A stretch of 64,000 nucleotides of DNA from Lysinibacillus sphaericus (GCF_006864135.1 NZ_SADV01000011.1:1-64000); one strand, 5' to 3'; numbered from the stretch's first letter, positions 52,932 to 62,004 are shown. Made by a program: numbers and translations. Notes: generated by a model not told the origin, from the sequence alone.

Positions 52932-53726
52932 TTAGTTTTCGGTAACTACTCCGTTGTATAATCCAGGTCTGCGGTCGTCATAAACAGGAATTCTGCCTCT
53001 TACTTCATCGACAATTGAAAAGTCCACGTCGATAACAGCTACTTCTTCGTCCTCTGCACCAGCCCACAGCACCTCGCCCCACGGTTGAATTATCATTGAT
53101 TGACCATTAAAGTTCTCTACCTTTCTAGAAAGACGATTAACAGCGATCACAAAGCATTGATTTTCAATGGCACGTGCTTGCAGTAATGTTTTCCAATGAT
53201 CGATACGTGGTGTCGGCCATTGTGCCGGCACGAACAATACTTTTGCCCCCGCTAAGGCGTGGACGCGTAGCCATTCCGGGAAGCGGATATCATAGCAAAT
53301 CACGCCTGCAGCCTCGATATCTCCAAGGGCAAAGCGATTCATTTCATCCCCAGCTTCTAAATATAAATGCTCGTTCATCAAACGGAAAAGATGTGCCTTG
53401 TTATATTCCCCTACTAACACACCATTTTTATCGAACGTATACATCGTGTTGTAAAATTTATCGCCCTTCTTCGTTGAAACCGAGCCACCAACAATATGTA
53501 CGCCAAGCTCTTTCGCTAGGTTTGATAAAAATGCTTTCGAACGCTCTCCATCCACGTCTGCAAGCTCTGACAATTTTTCAAGAGCATAGCCTGAATTCCA
53601 CATTTCTGGCAGCACAATAATTTCTGCACCTTGTTTTGCCGCTTCACGAATTTTGTCCTCAGCGCGAGCAAAATTTTCTTCTACTTTGCCAAAGCCTACG
53701 TTTAATTGAATACAACCAATTTTCAT
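52932..53726 (-). CDS. Nitrilase-superfamily omega-amidase (MtnU-like)
   Basis: This carbon-nitrogen hydrolase of 264 residues has the E-K-C catalytic triad: Glu in IVLPEMWNSGY, Lys in EYNKAHLF, and Cys in GVICYDIRFPEWLR. The GGSVSTKKG and NGQSMIIQPWGEVL motifs support the Nit2/omega-amidase subgroup, which hydrolyses 2-oxoglutaramate or 2-oxosuccinamate. In B. subtilis, MtnU works beside MtnE to pull the glutamine-driven transamination of ketomethiobutyrate. Here the mtnE homologue is 1 kb away, divergent, with a PhzF gene between. The assignment is thus supported by context, though the substrate is inferred. Confidence 0.85.
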   Translation of the reverse strand: MKIGCIQLNVGFGKVEENFARAEDKIREAAKQGAEIIVLPEMWNSGYALEKLSELADVDGERSKAFLSNLAKELGVHIVGGSVSTKKGDKFYNTMYTFDKNGVLVGEYNKAHLFRLMNEHLYLEAGDEMNRFALGDIEAAGVICYDIRFPEWLRVHALAGAKVLFVPAQWPTPRIDHWKTLLQARAIENQCFVIAVNRLSRKVENFNGQSMIIQPWGEVLWAGAEDEEVAVIDVDFSIVDEVRGRIPVYDDRRPGLYNGVVTEN

Positions 53727-53807
53727 TGCTATTCCTCCTCTAGACAGTACTGTTCTGTATTTATACTACAATAAATCAACCTGACTTCCATGGTTTAAGC
53801 TCAATAT

Positions 53808-54602
53808 TTAGATTATTATTTCACCACTTAATACTTGAACTGCAGAACCCGCAATAGCAACATCTTTTATTTTTGGTGTAACGTACAATAAGCCACCGCG
53901 TTTTGAAAGTTGTTTGCTCACGATGCTTTCTTTTGATAATTTTGCACACCAGTAAGGTCCTAGCGCACCATGAGTGGAACCATTTACATGGTCTTCATCG
54001 ATGCCTTGCGCTGGAGAAAAGAATCTTGAGACAATATCAATTCCCTCATCTTTAGAACGACTTGTAATACAAACACCACGTACCGGGAACTGTTTCATCG
54101 CTTGAAAATCAGCTTTGAAATCTGCAATATACTCTTCGTGACTTAACTCCACTATATAATCCAATTCAGTTTTCCCTACATATGTTGGCTTCACACCTAG
54201 CCATTCTTCAAGCTCCAAAGGACATTCATTCTCTTCTAACTGATACTTTTGAATTGTTATTTCGACTAATTCATTGAACCAATTTGCTTGCAAAGGGCCA
54301 CTTACAGTCTGGAATATAACGGAAGAATTAATAGGTACAATCCCTTGTTTCCAAAGTAAAAAAGCGCTAGCGACTGTTCCATGTCCACAAATCGGTATTT
54401 CCTTTGCCGGCGTAAACCATCTAAGAAAAAAATGATTATCCTTCCTTTGAACAAAAGCAGTTGTCGGTACTGGGATCTCTTGAGCAATTTTCTGCATGAT
54501 CGACTCAGGTATCGTTGAATCAAGTAAACATACTGCTGCGGGATTTCCCTTGTAAAGCTCTGTAGTAAAAGCATTGACGATAAAATACGAGACTTTGTTC
54601 AA
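53808..54602 (-). CDS. PhzF-family isomerase/epimerase-like protein
   Basis: The 264-residue protein has the two-lobe PhzF fold. It has VNAFTTELYKGNPAAVCLL at the N-terminus (with the conserved N-P-A-A), AQEIPVPTTAFV, LRWFTPAKEIPICGHGTVASAFLL, and SRFFSPAQGIDEDHVNGSTHGALGPYW. The fold relates to diaminopimelate epimerase; PhzF itself isomerises a phenazine precursor, but most homologues lack phenazine partners and their activity is unknown. TTG 54602 is chosen because GAGGTGG lies 5 bases upstream; GTG 54611 overlaps that site. The gene is divergent from the mtnE homologue. Confidence 0.82.
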   Translation of the reverse strand: MNKVSYFIVNAFTTELYKGNPAAVCLLDSTIPESIMQKIAQEIPVPTTAFVQRKDNHFFLRWFTPAKEIPICGHGTVASAFLLWKQGIVPINSSVIFQTVSGPLQANWFNELVEITIQKYQLEENECPLELEEWLGVKPTYVGKTELDYIVELSHEEYIADFKADFQAMKQFPVRGVCITSRSKDEGIDIVSRFFSPAQGIDEDHVNGSTHGALGPYWCAKLSKESIVSKQLSKRGGLLYVTPKIKDVAIAGSAVQVLSGEIII

Positions 54603-54733
54603 TTTTCCCACCTCATTTGGGTCATTTTTTAATTTTTAGTTAACTGAAAATACTCTAGACAATTACTAAAAAAAGTAATATTATGAGCATCATATCTTTA
54701 ATAATTATTATATTCTGAAAAAGGTGGACATGC

Positions 54734-55903
54734 ATGGAATTCTCAAAAAAACTACAGCAACTCCCAACTCAATTTTTTGCAGCACTTGTGCAAAAAGTAA
54801 ACGCTGCTCTTGCTGAAGGACGTGATGTTATCAATCTTGGTCAAGGTAATCCAGATCAACCCACCCCTTCACACATTATTAAGGCATTACAGGAGGCGGC
54901 AGAAAATCCTCAAAATCATCAATACTCTCCATTTCGTGGCATAGCAGAATTACGCCAAGCAGCAGCAAGCTTCTACAAACGTGAATACAATGTGGACATT
55001 GACCCTGAAACAGAGGTTGCTATTCTCGGTGGTACGAAAATTGGCCTTGTTGAGCTACCGTTAGCTGTTTTAAACCCTGGTGACACTATGCTATTACCTG
55101 ATCCTGGATATCCAGATTACTTATCTGGTGTCGTATTAGGTGATGTTAATTTTGAAGTTATGCCTCTTTTCGCAGAAAATGATTTCCTACCAGTTTATAA
55201 TGCTTTATCCGATGAAGTAAAAGAAAAGGCGAAGTTGCTGTACTTGAATTACCCGAATAATCCAACTGGCGGTACTGCAACATTTGAATTTTTCGAGGAA
55301 ACAGTACGCTTTGCAAAAGAGCACAACATTATCGTCGCACATGATTTTGCCTACGGAGCGATTGGATTTGACGGCAATAAACCTATCAGCTTCCTGCAAG
55401 CTGATGGTGCTAAAGATGTCGGTATCGAAATGTATACATTATCCAAAACGTATAATATGGCAGGCTGGCGCATTGGTTTTGCAGTTGGTAACCCCGACAT
55501 TGTCGCAGCCATTAACCTTATTCAAGATCATCTTTTTTGTAGTCAATTTCCTGCCGTACAACATGCCGCGGCAGTTGCACTTACTGCTTCCCAGAGTTGC
55601 GCAGATAAGCTAAGAGCGACTTATGAGCGTCGACGAAACGTCCTGATCGAAGAAGCTCAGCGAATTGGTTGGCAAGTAACAGTACCGAGAGGCTCTTTTT
55701 TTGCATGGCTCCCTGTTCCACTAGGTTTTACGAGTGAACAATTTGCCGATATATTGCTCGACAAAGCTGATATCGCAGTAGCTGCTGGCAATGGCTTCGG
55801 TCAATATGGTGAAGGCTTTGTACGGGTTGGTTTACTTGTTAGCGAAGACCGCTTACGTGAAGCAATCAGCAGAATTGAAAAATTAAACTTATTTAGCCCG
55901 TGA
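54734..55903 (+). CDS. mtnE: Methionine/glutamine aminotransferase MtnE-like
   Basis: This class I PLP aminotransferase catalyses the last step of methionine salvage in B. subtilis (ketomethiobutyrate plus glutamine to methionine). It is 389 residues long and begins QLPTQFFAALVQKVNAAL, followed by VINLGQGNPDQPTPSHI, NYPNNPTGGTATFEFF, DFAYGAIGFDG and the Schiff-base lysine in TLSKTYNMAGWRIGFAVGN. It agrees very closely with B. subtilis MtnE (YkrV) from end to end. AGGTGG precedes the ATG. The SAM-riboswitch metQNI operon follows, so a methionine module is assembled here. Confidence 0.92.
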   Translation: MEFSKKLQQLPTQFFAALVQKVNAALAEGRDVINLGQGNPDQPTPSHIIKALQEAAENPQNHQYSPFRGIAELRQAAASFYKREYNVDIDPETEVAILGGTKIGLVELPLAVLNPGDTMLLPDPGYPDYLSGVVLGDVNFEVMPLFAENDFLPVYNALSDEVKEKAKLLYLNYPNNPTGGTATFEFFEETVRFAKEHNIIVAHDFAYGAIGFDGNKPISFLQADGAKDVGIEMYTLSKTYNMAGWRIGFAVGNPDIVAAINLIQDHLFCSQFPAVQHAAAVALTASQSCADKLRATYERRRNVLIEEAQRIGWQVTVPRGSFFAWLPVPLGFTSEQFADILLDKADIAVAAGNGFGQYGEGFVRVGLLVSEDRLREAISRIEKLNLFSP

Positions 55904-55914
55904 ACATTTCAATC

Positions 55915-55959
55915 AAAAACTGTTCCATTAGCTCAGACTTGCTATAGGGACAGTTTTTT
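55915..55959 (+). terminator. Terminator of mtnE
   Basis: The stem AAAACTGTTCC / GGGACAGTTTT encloses a long loop and is followed by TTTTT, 12 bases after the stop. Confidence 0.75.
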
Positions 55960-56018
55960 CTCTCTCTCTTCTTTCGCGACTAAATATTATAATAAAATGA
56001 AAAATTTTAAAAATTCAT

Positions 56019-56047
56019 TTGACTTACTATATCCTATAATTTATATT
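56019..56047 (+). promoter_or_regulatory. Sigma-A promoter of the metQNI leader
   Basis: TTGACT at 56019 and TATATT at 56042 are 17 bases apart. The SAM aptamer begins about 34 bases further on. Confidence 0.6.
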
Positions 56048-56080
56048 AGTTCTATCGGATTTACAAAAAAATATTATAAA

Positions 56081-56187
56081 TCTCTTATCAAGAGTAGCTG
56101 AGGGACTGGCCCTATGAAGCTCGGCAACCTCCTTTTTTAAGGAAGGTGCTAATTCCAGCAAACAATCATTGTTTGAAAGATAAGAGA
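56081..56187 (+). promoter_or_regulatory. SAM-I (S-box) riboswitch of the metQNI operon
   Basis: P1 is TCTCTTATC / GATAAGAGA (56081-56089, 56179-56187). The core contains AGAGTAGCTGAGGGACTGGCCC, then GAAGCTCGGCAACC, and AAGGTGCTAATTCCAGC, the hallmark SAM-I sequences. The 3' P1 strand can instead pair with the CTCTCTTAA arm of the downstream terminator (56206-56236). SAM binding would therefore end transcription early, tying methionine import to SAM level. Confidence 0.95.
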
Positions 56188-56205
56188 GGACAATTTTTCA
56201 TGAGC

Positions 56206-56236
56206 CTCTCTTAATTTTTAAGAGAGTTTTTTTATT
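56206..56236 (+). terminator. SAM-controlled intrinsic terminator
   Basis: The stem CTCTCTTAA / TTAAGAGAG with a tiny loop is followed by TTTTTTTATTTTT. It is the expression-platform terminator of the S-box leader. Confidence 0.9.
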
Positions 56237-56272
56237 TTTATTACCGATAAAACAACTTTGGAGGTATGTTTC

Positions 56273-57106
56273 ATGAAAAAGAAAAACAAGATTTTATTAG
56301 GTTTAGCAAGTCTTACATTAGTAGCAGCATTAGTGGGCTGTGGTACTAAAGAAAATAGTAAGGATAGTCAAAATAAGACGATTAATGAAAATAAGATTGT
56401 AGTAGGTGTAACTTCTGGTCCACACGAACAAATTGCAGAGGCTGCAGCAAAAGTTGCCAAAGAAAATGGCTTAGAGGTAGAACTAAAAACGTTTTCTGAT
56501 TATGTTTTACCAAATACATCGTTAGCCGAGGGTGATCTTGATGTAAACAGCTATCAACACGAGCCTTTCCTCGATGCATTTAACAAAGATCACAAAACAG
56601 ATTTAGTGCCAGTAGGAAAAACAATTTTAACTCCTATGGGCATATACTCCGAGAAATATAAATCATTGGATGACGTTCCTGATGGTGCTACTTTCGGATT
56701 ACCGAATGATCCAACGAACGGGGCTCGTGCTCTATTTGTTCTTCAAGAGGCAGGCATCATTAAATTAAAAGACGGCGCAGACTTAACAGCATCTATTCGC
56801 GATGTGGAAGAAAACAAAAAGAATTTGAAATTCATTGAATTAGAGGCTGCACAAATTCCTAAACAGCTTAGTGAAGTAGATGTAGCCGCCATTAATACAA
56901 ACTTCGCTCTTGATGCTGGCATTAATCCTAAAAAAGACTCCATTCTTTTAGAATCTACGAACTCTCCATATGTGAACTACATTGTGGTGCGTGCTGAAAA
57001 CAAAGATGACCCAACGATCAAAAAATTTGTTGAAGCTTATCAATCTGATGAGGTACGCAAATTTATTGAAGAAAAATTCCAAGGCTCCATAATTCCAAGC
57101 TGGTAA
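56273..57106 (+). CDS. metQ: Methionine ABC importer substrate-binding lipoprotein
   Basis: MetQ captures methionine outside the cell and delivers it to MetNI. The 277-residue precursor has a signal sequence with lipobox ALVGCG, so the Cys is lipidated. The mature part has the NlpA/MetQ motifs VGVTSGPHEQIAEAA, LKTFSDYVLPNTSLAEGDLDVNSYQHEPFL, PMGIYSEKYKSLDDVP and AINTNFALDAGI. The start is ATG 56273, as GGAGG lies 9 bases before it; a TTG further up has no site. It is first in the metQ-metN-metI operon and controlled by the SAM riboswitch. A hairpin after it may lower expression of metNI. Confidence 0.93.
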   Translation: MKKKNKILLGLASLTLVAALVGCGTKENSKDSQNKTINENKIVVGVTSGPHEQIAEAAAKVAKENGLEVELKTFSDYVLPNTSLAEGDLDVNSYQHEPFLDAFNKDHKTDLVPVGKTILTPMGIYSEKYKSLDDVPDGATFGLPNDPTNGARALFVLQEAGIIKLKDGADLTASIRDVEENKKNLKFIELEAAQIPKQLSEVDVAAINTNFALDAGINPKKDSILLESTNSPYVNYIVVRAENKDDPTIKKFVEAYQSDEVRKFIEEKFQGSIIPSW

Positions 57107-57123
57107 GTGACGATTAAGTATCT

Positions 57124-57166
57124 CAAGAATCTGCGAGACTCCTACAGGAAAGCTAGCAGATTCTTG
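57124..57166 (+). terminator. Intercistronic hairpin between metQ and metN
   Basis: CAAGAATCTGC pairs with GCAGATTCTTG around a 21-base loop, followed by CTTTATCG. The tail is weak, so partial termination or 3'-end stabilisation of metQ mRNA is more likely than a full stop. Confidence 0.65.
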
Positions 57167-57201
57167 CTTTATCGAAGGACTTAGAAAGGAGATATCACCT
57201 T

Positions 57202-58227
57202 ATGATTCAACTAGAAAATATAACAAAAGAATTTAAAACTAAAAATGGTATCGTCAAAGCAGTAGATTGTATTAACCTGCATGTCAAAAAAGGTGAAATC
57301 CATGGGGTTATTGGCTACAGTGGTGCAGGAAAGAGTACCCTCATTCGCTGTGTGAATTTATTAGAACGTCCGACAACAGGAAAAGTATTCATCGATCATG
57401 TAGATCTTACTTCCCTTTCTCTAAACGACCTTCGCAAAACTCGGCAAAAAATCGGGATGATCTTCCAGCATTTTAACCTTTTAAAAACAGCGACTGTTTA
57501 CAACAATATCTCGATACCATTAAAGCTTCTTGGCTATAACGACTCTGAAGTAAAAAAACGCGTTGCAAAATATGCAGAAATTGTTGGCCTAACGGAGAAA
57601 TTAGATAGTTATCCTAGCCAACTTTCAGGTGGTCAAAAGCAACGTGTCGCTATTGCACGTGCCCTTGCCCAAGAGCCTGAGATTTTGCTTAGTGATGAAG
57701 CGACAAGTGCACTCGACCCCGAAACAACGGACGCCATTCTTGAGCTTCTCCTGAAAATTAATCGTGAGCTAGGCATCACGATTTTACTTATTACACATGA
57801 AATGAATGTTATTCAAAAAATTTGCGATGCCGTTTCTGTTCTTGAATCAGGGGCGGTTGTGGAATATAGCTCTGCTATAGAACTATTTTCGAAGCCCCAG
57901 CATCCAACAACACGAAAATTTTTAAATACCATTTCTCAACGTAATGTATCCCCTTCTCTTATCAAACAATTAAATGTTTCGGGAAGTGTTATTCGTTTAA
58001 CATTCCTTGGAGAAAGTACGGGGAAACCATTACTAGCAGAAGTGAGTAAAGTTTATGATGTGCAACCAAATATTTTATCAGCCAATATCATAGAATTAAA
58101 AAATGGCATTGTCGGTAATATTGTCGTGCATCTACACGGTGAAGCACATATCGTAGAAAAAGCACTTAAGTATTTTACAGAAAACGGGGTAAGCATTGAG
58201 GTATTAGGAGGCGAATTACATGACTAG
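57202..58227 (+). CDS. metN: Methionine ABC importer ATP-binding protein
   Basis: This 341-residue ATPase has Walker A GYSGAGKST at about residue 38, Q-loop IFQHFNLL, signature LSGGQKQRVAIARAL, Walker B ILLSDEATSALDP and H-loop TH. A C-terminal NIL/ACT-like domain (about 265-341) senses methionine for trans-inhibition. AAAGGAGATATCACCTT precedes the ATG. Its stop codon overlaps the metI start (ATGACTAG), giving an 8-base overlap and coupled translation. Confidence 0.95.
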   Translation: MIQLENITKEFKTKNGIVKAVDCINLHVKKGEIHGVIGYSGAGKSTLIRCVNLLERPTTGKVFIDHVDLTSLSLNDLRKTRQKIGMIFQHFNLLKTATVYNNISIPLKLLGYNDSEVKKRVAKYAEIVGLTEKLDSYPSQLSGGQKQRVAIARALAQEPEILLSDEATSALDPETTDAILELLLKINRELGITILLITHEMNVIQKICDAVSVLESGAVVEYSSAIELFSKPQHPTTRKFLNTISQRNVSPSLIKQLNVSGSVIRLTFLGESTGKPLLAEVSKVYDVQPNILSANIIELKNGIVGNIVVHLHGEAHIVEKALKYFTENGVSIEVLGGELHD

Positions 58228-58891
58228 CATTCAAAGCTTCTTTGCAGATTGGTCAGATGTTATTGGGAAATCCATTCTCGAAACCTTCCAAATGGTAGGG
58301 ATTTCATTATTCTTTTCTATTTTAATTGGGATTCCTTTGGGGCTTTTAATCGTTTTAACTCGCCCGGGGCAATCGTTTGAAAATAAATTTCTCTACCAAT
58401 TTTTCAATTTATTTATTAATATTATTCGCTCTGTACCGTTCATTATTTTACTATTTTTCATTTTACCGTTCACGAAGCTAATCGTCGGCACAACTATTGG
58501 TGTAAAAGGTGTTATTGTGCCGCTTGTTGTTTATACAGCGCCTTATATTTCGCGACTTATGGAAACAGCACTTTTAGAAGTTGATCCAGGTGTTGTGGAA
58601 GCTTATACAGCAATGGGTATTAAACGTCGTCATATTATTTGGAACGTCTTATTACGTGAAGCTCGTTCATCCATTATTTTAGGTTTAACGATTGCCACAA
58701 TCGGTCTTATAGGAGCAACAGCAATGGCAGGAATGGTTGGTGCTGGTGGTCTAGGTGATCTCGCATACCGTTACGGCCATTTACGCTATGAGGTTGACGT
58801 GATGTATGCGACAGTGTTTATCTTAATCATCCTCGTGCAGAGTATTCAATCACTAGGTAATCGCTTTGCTGCGAAGTTAAAGAAAGATTAG
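58220..58891 (+). CDS. metI: Methionine ABC importer permease
   Basis: MetI is the membrane subunit of the methionine importer. The 223-residue protein has five transmembrane helices and the EAA-loop motif EAYTAMGIKRRHIIWNVLLREARSS that contacts MetN. It starts at ATG 58220 inside the 3' end of metN. The FMN-oxidase gene begins 13 bases later, so the four genes could be one transcript. Confidence 0.93.
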   Translation: MTSIQSFFADWSDVIGKSILETFQMVGISLFFSILIGIPLGLLIVLTRPGQSFENKFLYQFFNLFINIIRSVPFIILLFFILPFTKLIVGTTIGVKGVIVPLVVYTAPYISRLMETALLEVDPGVVEAYTAMGIKRRHIIWNVLLREARSSIILGLTIATIGLIGATAMAGMVGAGGLGDLAYRYGHLRYEVDVMYATVFILIILVQSIQSLGNRFAAKLKKD

Positions 58892-58904
58892 TAGGAGGTT
58901 TATG

Positions 58905-60065
58905 ATGACAAAAACAACACATAGCGATCTACTGTTAAAAAATATTAATGCACAAGCCCCCTTCCCTATTTGCTTTACAGATTTAGAAAAGGCAGTTGCA
59001 GAAAAATTGGAAGCTGGTCCGTTTGGTTACATCCGTTCAGGCGCTGGCGGCGAGCAAACATTAAGGAATAACCGTACAGCCTTTGAAAAATACTCTATCA
59101 TTCCACGCTTTTTACAAGATGTTTCAAGTATTGATACATCGATTGAACTGTTCGGAAAAATATATCCAACTCCGTTCTTATTTGCCCCTGTTGGCATGAA
59201 CAAAATGGCGCATGACGAAGGAGAGCTAGCCGTTGCACGTGCAGCTGATCAATTAAAAATCCCTTATATTCAAAGCACAGTTTCAAGCTATGCACTCGAG
59301 GATGTGGCACAAACAGCTCCCACTGCTACTAAATGGTTTCAATTATATTGGTCAACAAATGAGGAAATTGCCTATAGCATGGCCGCTCGAGCCGAGGCTG
59401 CTGGTTTTGAGGCTATCGTGTTAACTATAGATACAGTCATGCTTGGCTGGCGTGAAGAGGATGTTCGTAATCAATTTTCACCATTAAAGCTTGGGTATGC
59501 ACGAGGAAACTATATGAATGACCCTGTTTTTACCGCTTCCTTACCAGATGATTCATTCGAGTCATATATACAAGGCGTATTGCAAAATATATTCCATCCA
59601 ACATTAAATTGGGACAATGTACGTGAATTAAAGCACCGTTCGAATCTCCCTATTTTGTTAAAAGGGATCTTGCATCCTGAAGACGCAAAACTAGCAATAG
59701 AAAACGGCATTGACGGCATTATCGTATCCAACCATGGTGGCCGCCAACTGGATGGCGTAATTGCTTCACTTGATGCACTTCCTGACATTGTGAAAGCTGT
59801 AAAGGGACAAATTCCAGTTATTTTAGATAGCGGTGTGTATCGTGGAATGGATGCCCTTAAGGCACTCGCTTTAGGAGCAGATGCTGTTGCCATTGGTCGT
59901 CCCTTCGTCTACGGACTTGCATTAGAAGGACAGCAAGGAATCGAAAAAGTAATGACGAATTTATATGATGAATTAAAAGTTTCTATCGCATTAGCGGGGG
60001 CAATATCTATAAAAGGACTACGTGATATCACATTGGTGAAAAAGAATGGAGCCGACTGTAAATGA
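58905..60065 (+). CDS. FMN-dependent alpha-hydroxy acid oxidase (lactate oxidase/monooxygenase-like)
   Basis: The 386-residue protein is a TIM-barrel flavoenzyme of the L-lactate oxidase, glycolate oxidase and lactate monooxygenase family. It has FAPVGMNKMAHDEGELAVARAA, LTIDTVMLGWREEDVRNQF, ILLKGILHPEDAKLAIENGIDGIIVSNHGGRQLDGV with the catalytic His, and ALGADAVAIGRPFVYGLAL. AGGAGG lies 6 bases before ATG 58905 (3 before the alternative at 58902). Substrate and electron acceptor are not deducible. Its position 13 bases downstream of metI suggests expression from the SAM-riboswitch promoter, which would be unusual for such an enzyme. Confidence 0.87.
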   Translation: MTKTTHSDLLLKNINAQAPFPICFTDLEKAVAEKLEAGPFGYIRSGAGGEQTLRNNRTAFEKYSIIPRFLQDVSSIDTSIELFGKIYPTPFLFAPVGMNKMAHDEGELAVARAADQLKIPYIQSTVSSYALEDVAQTAPTATKWFQLYWSTNEEIAYSMAARAEAAGFEAIVLTIDTVMLGWREEDVRNQFSPLKLGYARGNYMNDPVFTASLPDDSFESYIQGVLQNIFHPTLNWDNVRELKHRSNLPILLKGILHPEDAKLAIENGIDGIIVSNHGGRQLDGVIASLDALPDIVKAVKGQIPVILDSGVYRGMDALKALALGADAVAIGRPFVYGLALEGQQGIEKVMTNLYDELKVSIALAGAISIKGLRDITLVKKNGADCK

Positions 60066-60130
60066 ATTAATACTGATGAACGCTAAAAGCAGCGTACGTC
60101 ATTCATTCAAAATTAAAGCAGTCCTGCATT

Positions 60131-60777
60131 TCGGGGCGGCTTTCCGTCGCTTTGACGTTTCTTTCCATCACTCTGTCGGGGCTATCCACGATTTCGGCTG
60201 CTCTATCCACGACTTTGACGATTCTATCCACGATCTTGGCTGTTCTTTCCACGACTTTGACGATTCTATCTGTCGCTTTGATCATTCTTTCAATCACTTC
60301 GACTCTTCTTTCCTTCCCTCTATCTTCTATCCATCACTTCGGGGCGGCTTTCCGTCGCTTTGACGTTTCCCTCCATCGCTCTGTCGGGGCTATCCACGAT
60401 TTCAGCTGTTCTTTCCACGACTTTGACGGTTCTATCCACGATTTTGACGGTTCTATCCACGATTTTGGCTGTTCTTTCCACGACTTTGGCGGTTCGATCC
60501 GTCGCTTTGATCATTCTTTCGATCACTTCGACTCTTCTTTCCTTCGCTCTATTTTCTATCCATCACTTCGGGGCGGCTTTCCGTCGCTTTGACGTTTCTT
60601 TCCATCACTCTATCGGGGCTATCCACGATTTTGGCTGTTCTTTCCACGACTTTGACGGTTCTATCCACGATTTCGGCTGTTCTTTCCACGACTTTGACGG
60701 TTCTATCCGTCACCTTGGCTCTTCTATCCGTCACTTCGCTGGTGCTTTCCGTAGCTTTGACACTTCTATCCATCATA
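60131..60777. repeat. 21-bp tandem repeat array D, with about 210-bp superrepeats
   Basis: Units of the TTCTATCCACGATTTTGACGG and TTCTTTCCACGACTTTGGCGG type repeat every 21 bp, as in the array at 8634-8864. Superimposed on this are three blocks beginning CGGGGCGGCTTTCCGTCGCT at 60132, 60340 and 60569, 208 and 229 bp apart, a difference of exactly one 21-bp unit. The array lies between the convergent oxidase and kbl genes. Minus-strand frames would read DRTAKVV/ERTAKIV heptads. Confidence 0.93.
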
Positions 60778-60808
60778 AAAGGGCTACCTCACTATTGAGG
60801 CAGCCCCA
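60777..60808 (-). terminator. Terminator of kbl
   Basis: On the minus strand GGGGCTGCCTC pairs with GAGGTAGCCC around AATAGT and is followed by TTTTAT. Confidence 0.8.
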
Positions 60809-60813
60809 TTTAT

Positions 60814-62004
60814 TTATTGAATAACGCCTAGTTCACGTCCGACTTTTTCGTAGATTGCTAGAGCGTCGTCTAACATTTCTTTTGTATGTGCCGCTGTAGG
60901 CATGTTACGAACACGTCCTGTGCCTTTTGGAACCGTTGGGAAAACGATTGATTTAGCATAGACGCCCTCTTCAAATAGACGGCGAGAAAATTCCTGCGTA
61001 AGCTTTTCATCACCAATAATACATGGTGTTATTGGCGTTTCAGATTCACCGATATTAAAGCCTAGCTTAGCAAGACCCGCTTTTAGGTAATCGCCATTTT
61101 CCCATAGCTTATCGTGAAGCTCTGTTGAGTCAATCAACATTTGTACTGCTGCTGTAATCGCAGCTACGTCACCTGGTGGTAATGCTGTTGAGAATAAAAA
61201 TGGACGAGAACGCACTTTAAGCCAGTCAATTAAATTTTTCTTACCTGCTACATATCCGCCAACAACACCAATTGCTTTAGAAAGTGTACCAATTTGGAAG
61301 TCAATTTCTTTTTCTAAACCGAAATGCTTCACAGTCCCCTTTCCTTTACCTGTTACACCTGATCCGTGTGCATCATCGACGTATGTGATTAAATCAAACT
61401 CTTTCGCAATCTCAACGATTTCTGGTAGTTTTGCAATATCACCGTCCATTGAGAATACGCCATCCGTAATGACCATGACTTTATTATATAAGCCTGATTC
61501 TTTTGCTTCCTTTGCCTTTGCACGTAAATCGTCCATATCAGAGTGATTAAAAGCAATGATTTTCGCACGTGATAAACGACAGCCATCAATAATCGACGCA
61601 TGGTTTAATTGGTCTGAAAGAATTGCATCATTTTTATCCATAACAGCTGAAATAGCTGCCATATTACAGTTAAAACCTGATTGGTAAGAGATCGCTGCTT
61701 CAGTCCCTTTAAATTCAGCAAGCTTTTCCTCTAGTTTTACGTGTAAATCAAGTGTGCCGTTAATCGTACGAACTGCTCCAGCCCCTACACCGTATGTCTC
61801 AATTGTTTCTTTGGCAATACGCTTTAAATCTTCATTCGTTGCTAAACCCAGATAATTGTTTGATGATAGATTAATTAGATTTTTGCCACGCACCTGAATA
61901 ATTGGTCCGTTTGCTCCCTCTACTGGATCAATTTCATTGTATAAGCCTTGATCGTGTAAGGCTTTTAGGTTTTCATCTAAAAATGCATTCAATACTTTTG
62001 ACAA
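60814..62004 (-). CDS. kbl: Glycine C-acetyltransferase (2-amino-3-ketobutyrate CoA ligase)
   Basis: This PLP enzyme of the alpha-oxoamine synthase family cleaves 2-amino-3-ketobutyrate with CoA to glycine and acetyl-CoA, completing threonine degradation begun by Tdh. The 396-residue protein has [58 protein letters not shown] and the Schiff-base Lys in [16 protein letters not shown] 62004 has an AAAGGATGA site 9 bases upstream; the in-frame ATG at 62013 sits within it. In many genomes kbl follows tdh, whereas here they are about 18 kb apart. Confidence 0.93.
   Translation of the reverse strand: MSKVLNAFLDENLKALHDQGLYNEIDPVEGANGPIIQVRGKNLINLSSNNYLGLATNEDLKRIAKETIETYGVGAGAVRTINGTLDLHVKLEEKLAEFKGTEAAISYQSGFNCNMAAISAVMDKNDAILSDQLNHASIIDGCRLSRAKIIAFNHSDMDDLRAKAKEAKESGLYNKVMVITDGVFSMDGDIAKLPEIVEIAKEFDLITYVDDAHGSGVTGKGKGTVKHFGLEKEIDFQIGTLSKAIGVVGGYVAGKKNLIDWLKVRSRPFLFSTALPPGDVAAITAAVQMLIDSTELHDKLWENGDYLKAGLAKLGFNIGESETPITPCIIGDEKLTQEFSRRLFEEGVYAKSIVFPTVPKGTGRVRNMPTAAHTKEMLDDALAIYEKVGRELGVIQ

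Noticed and set aside
52462..60777. CRISPR arrays
   Set aside because: The arrays are contiguous 21-bp tandem units without spacers; no cas genes in the window.
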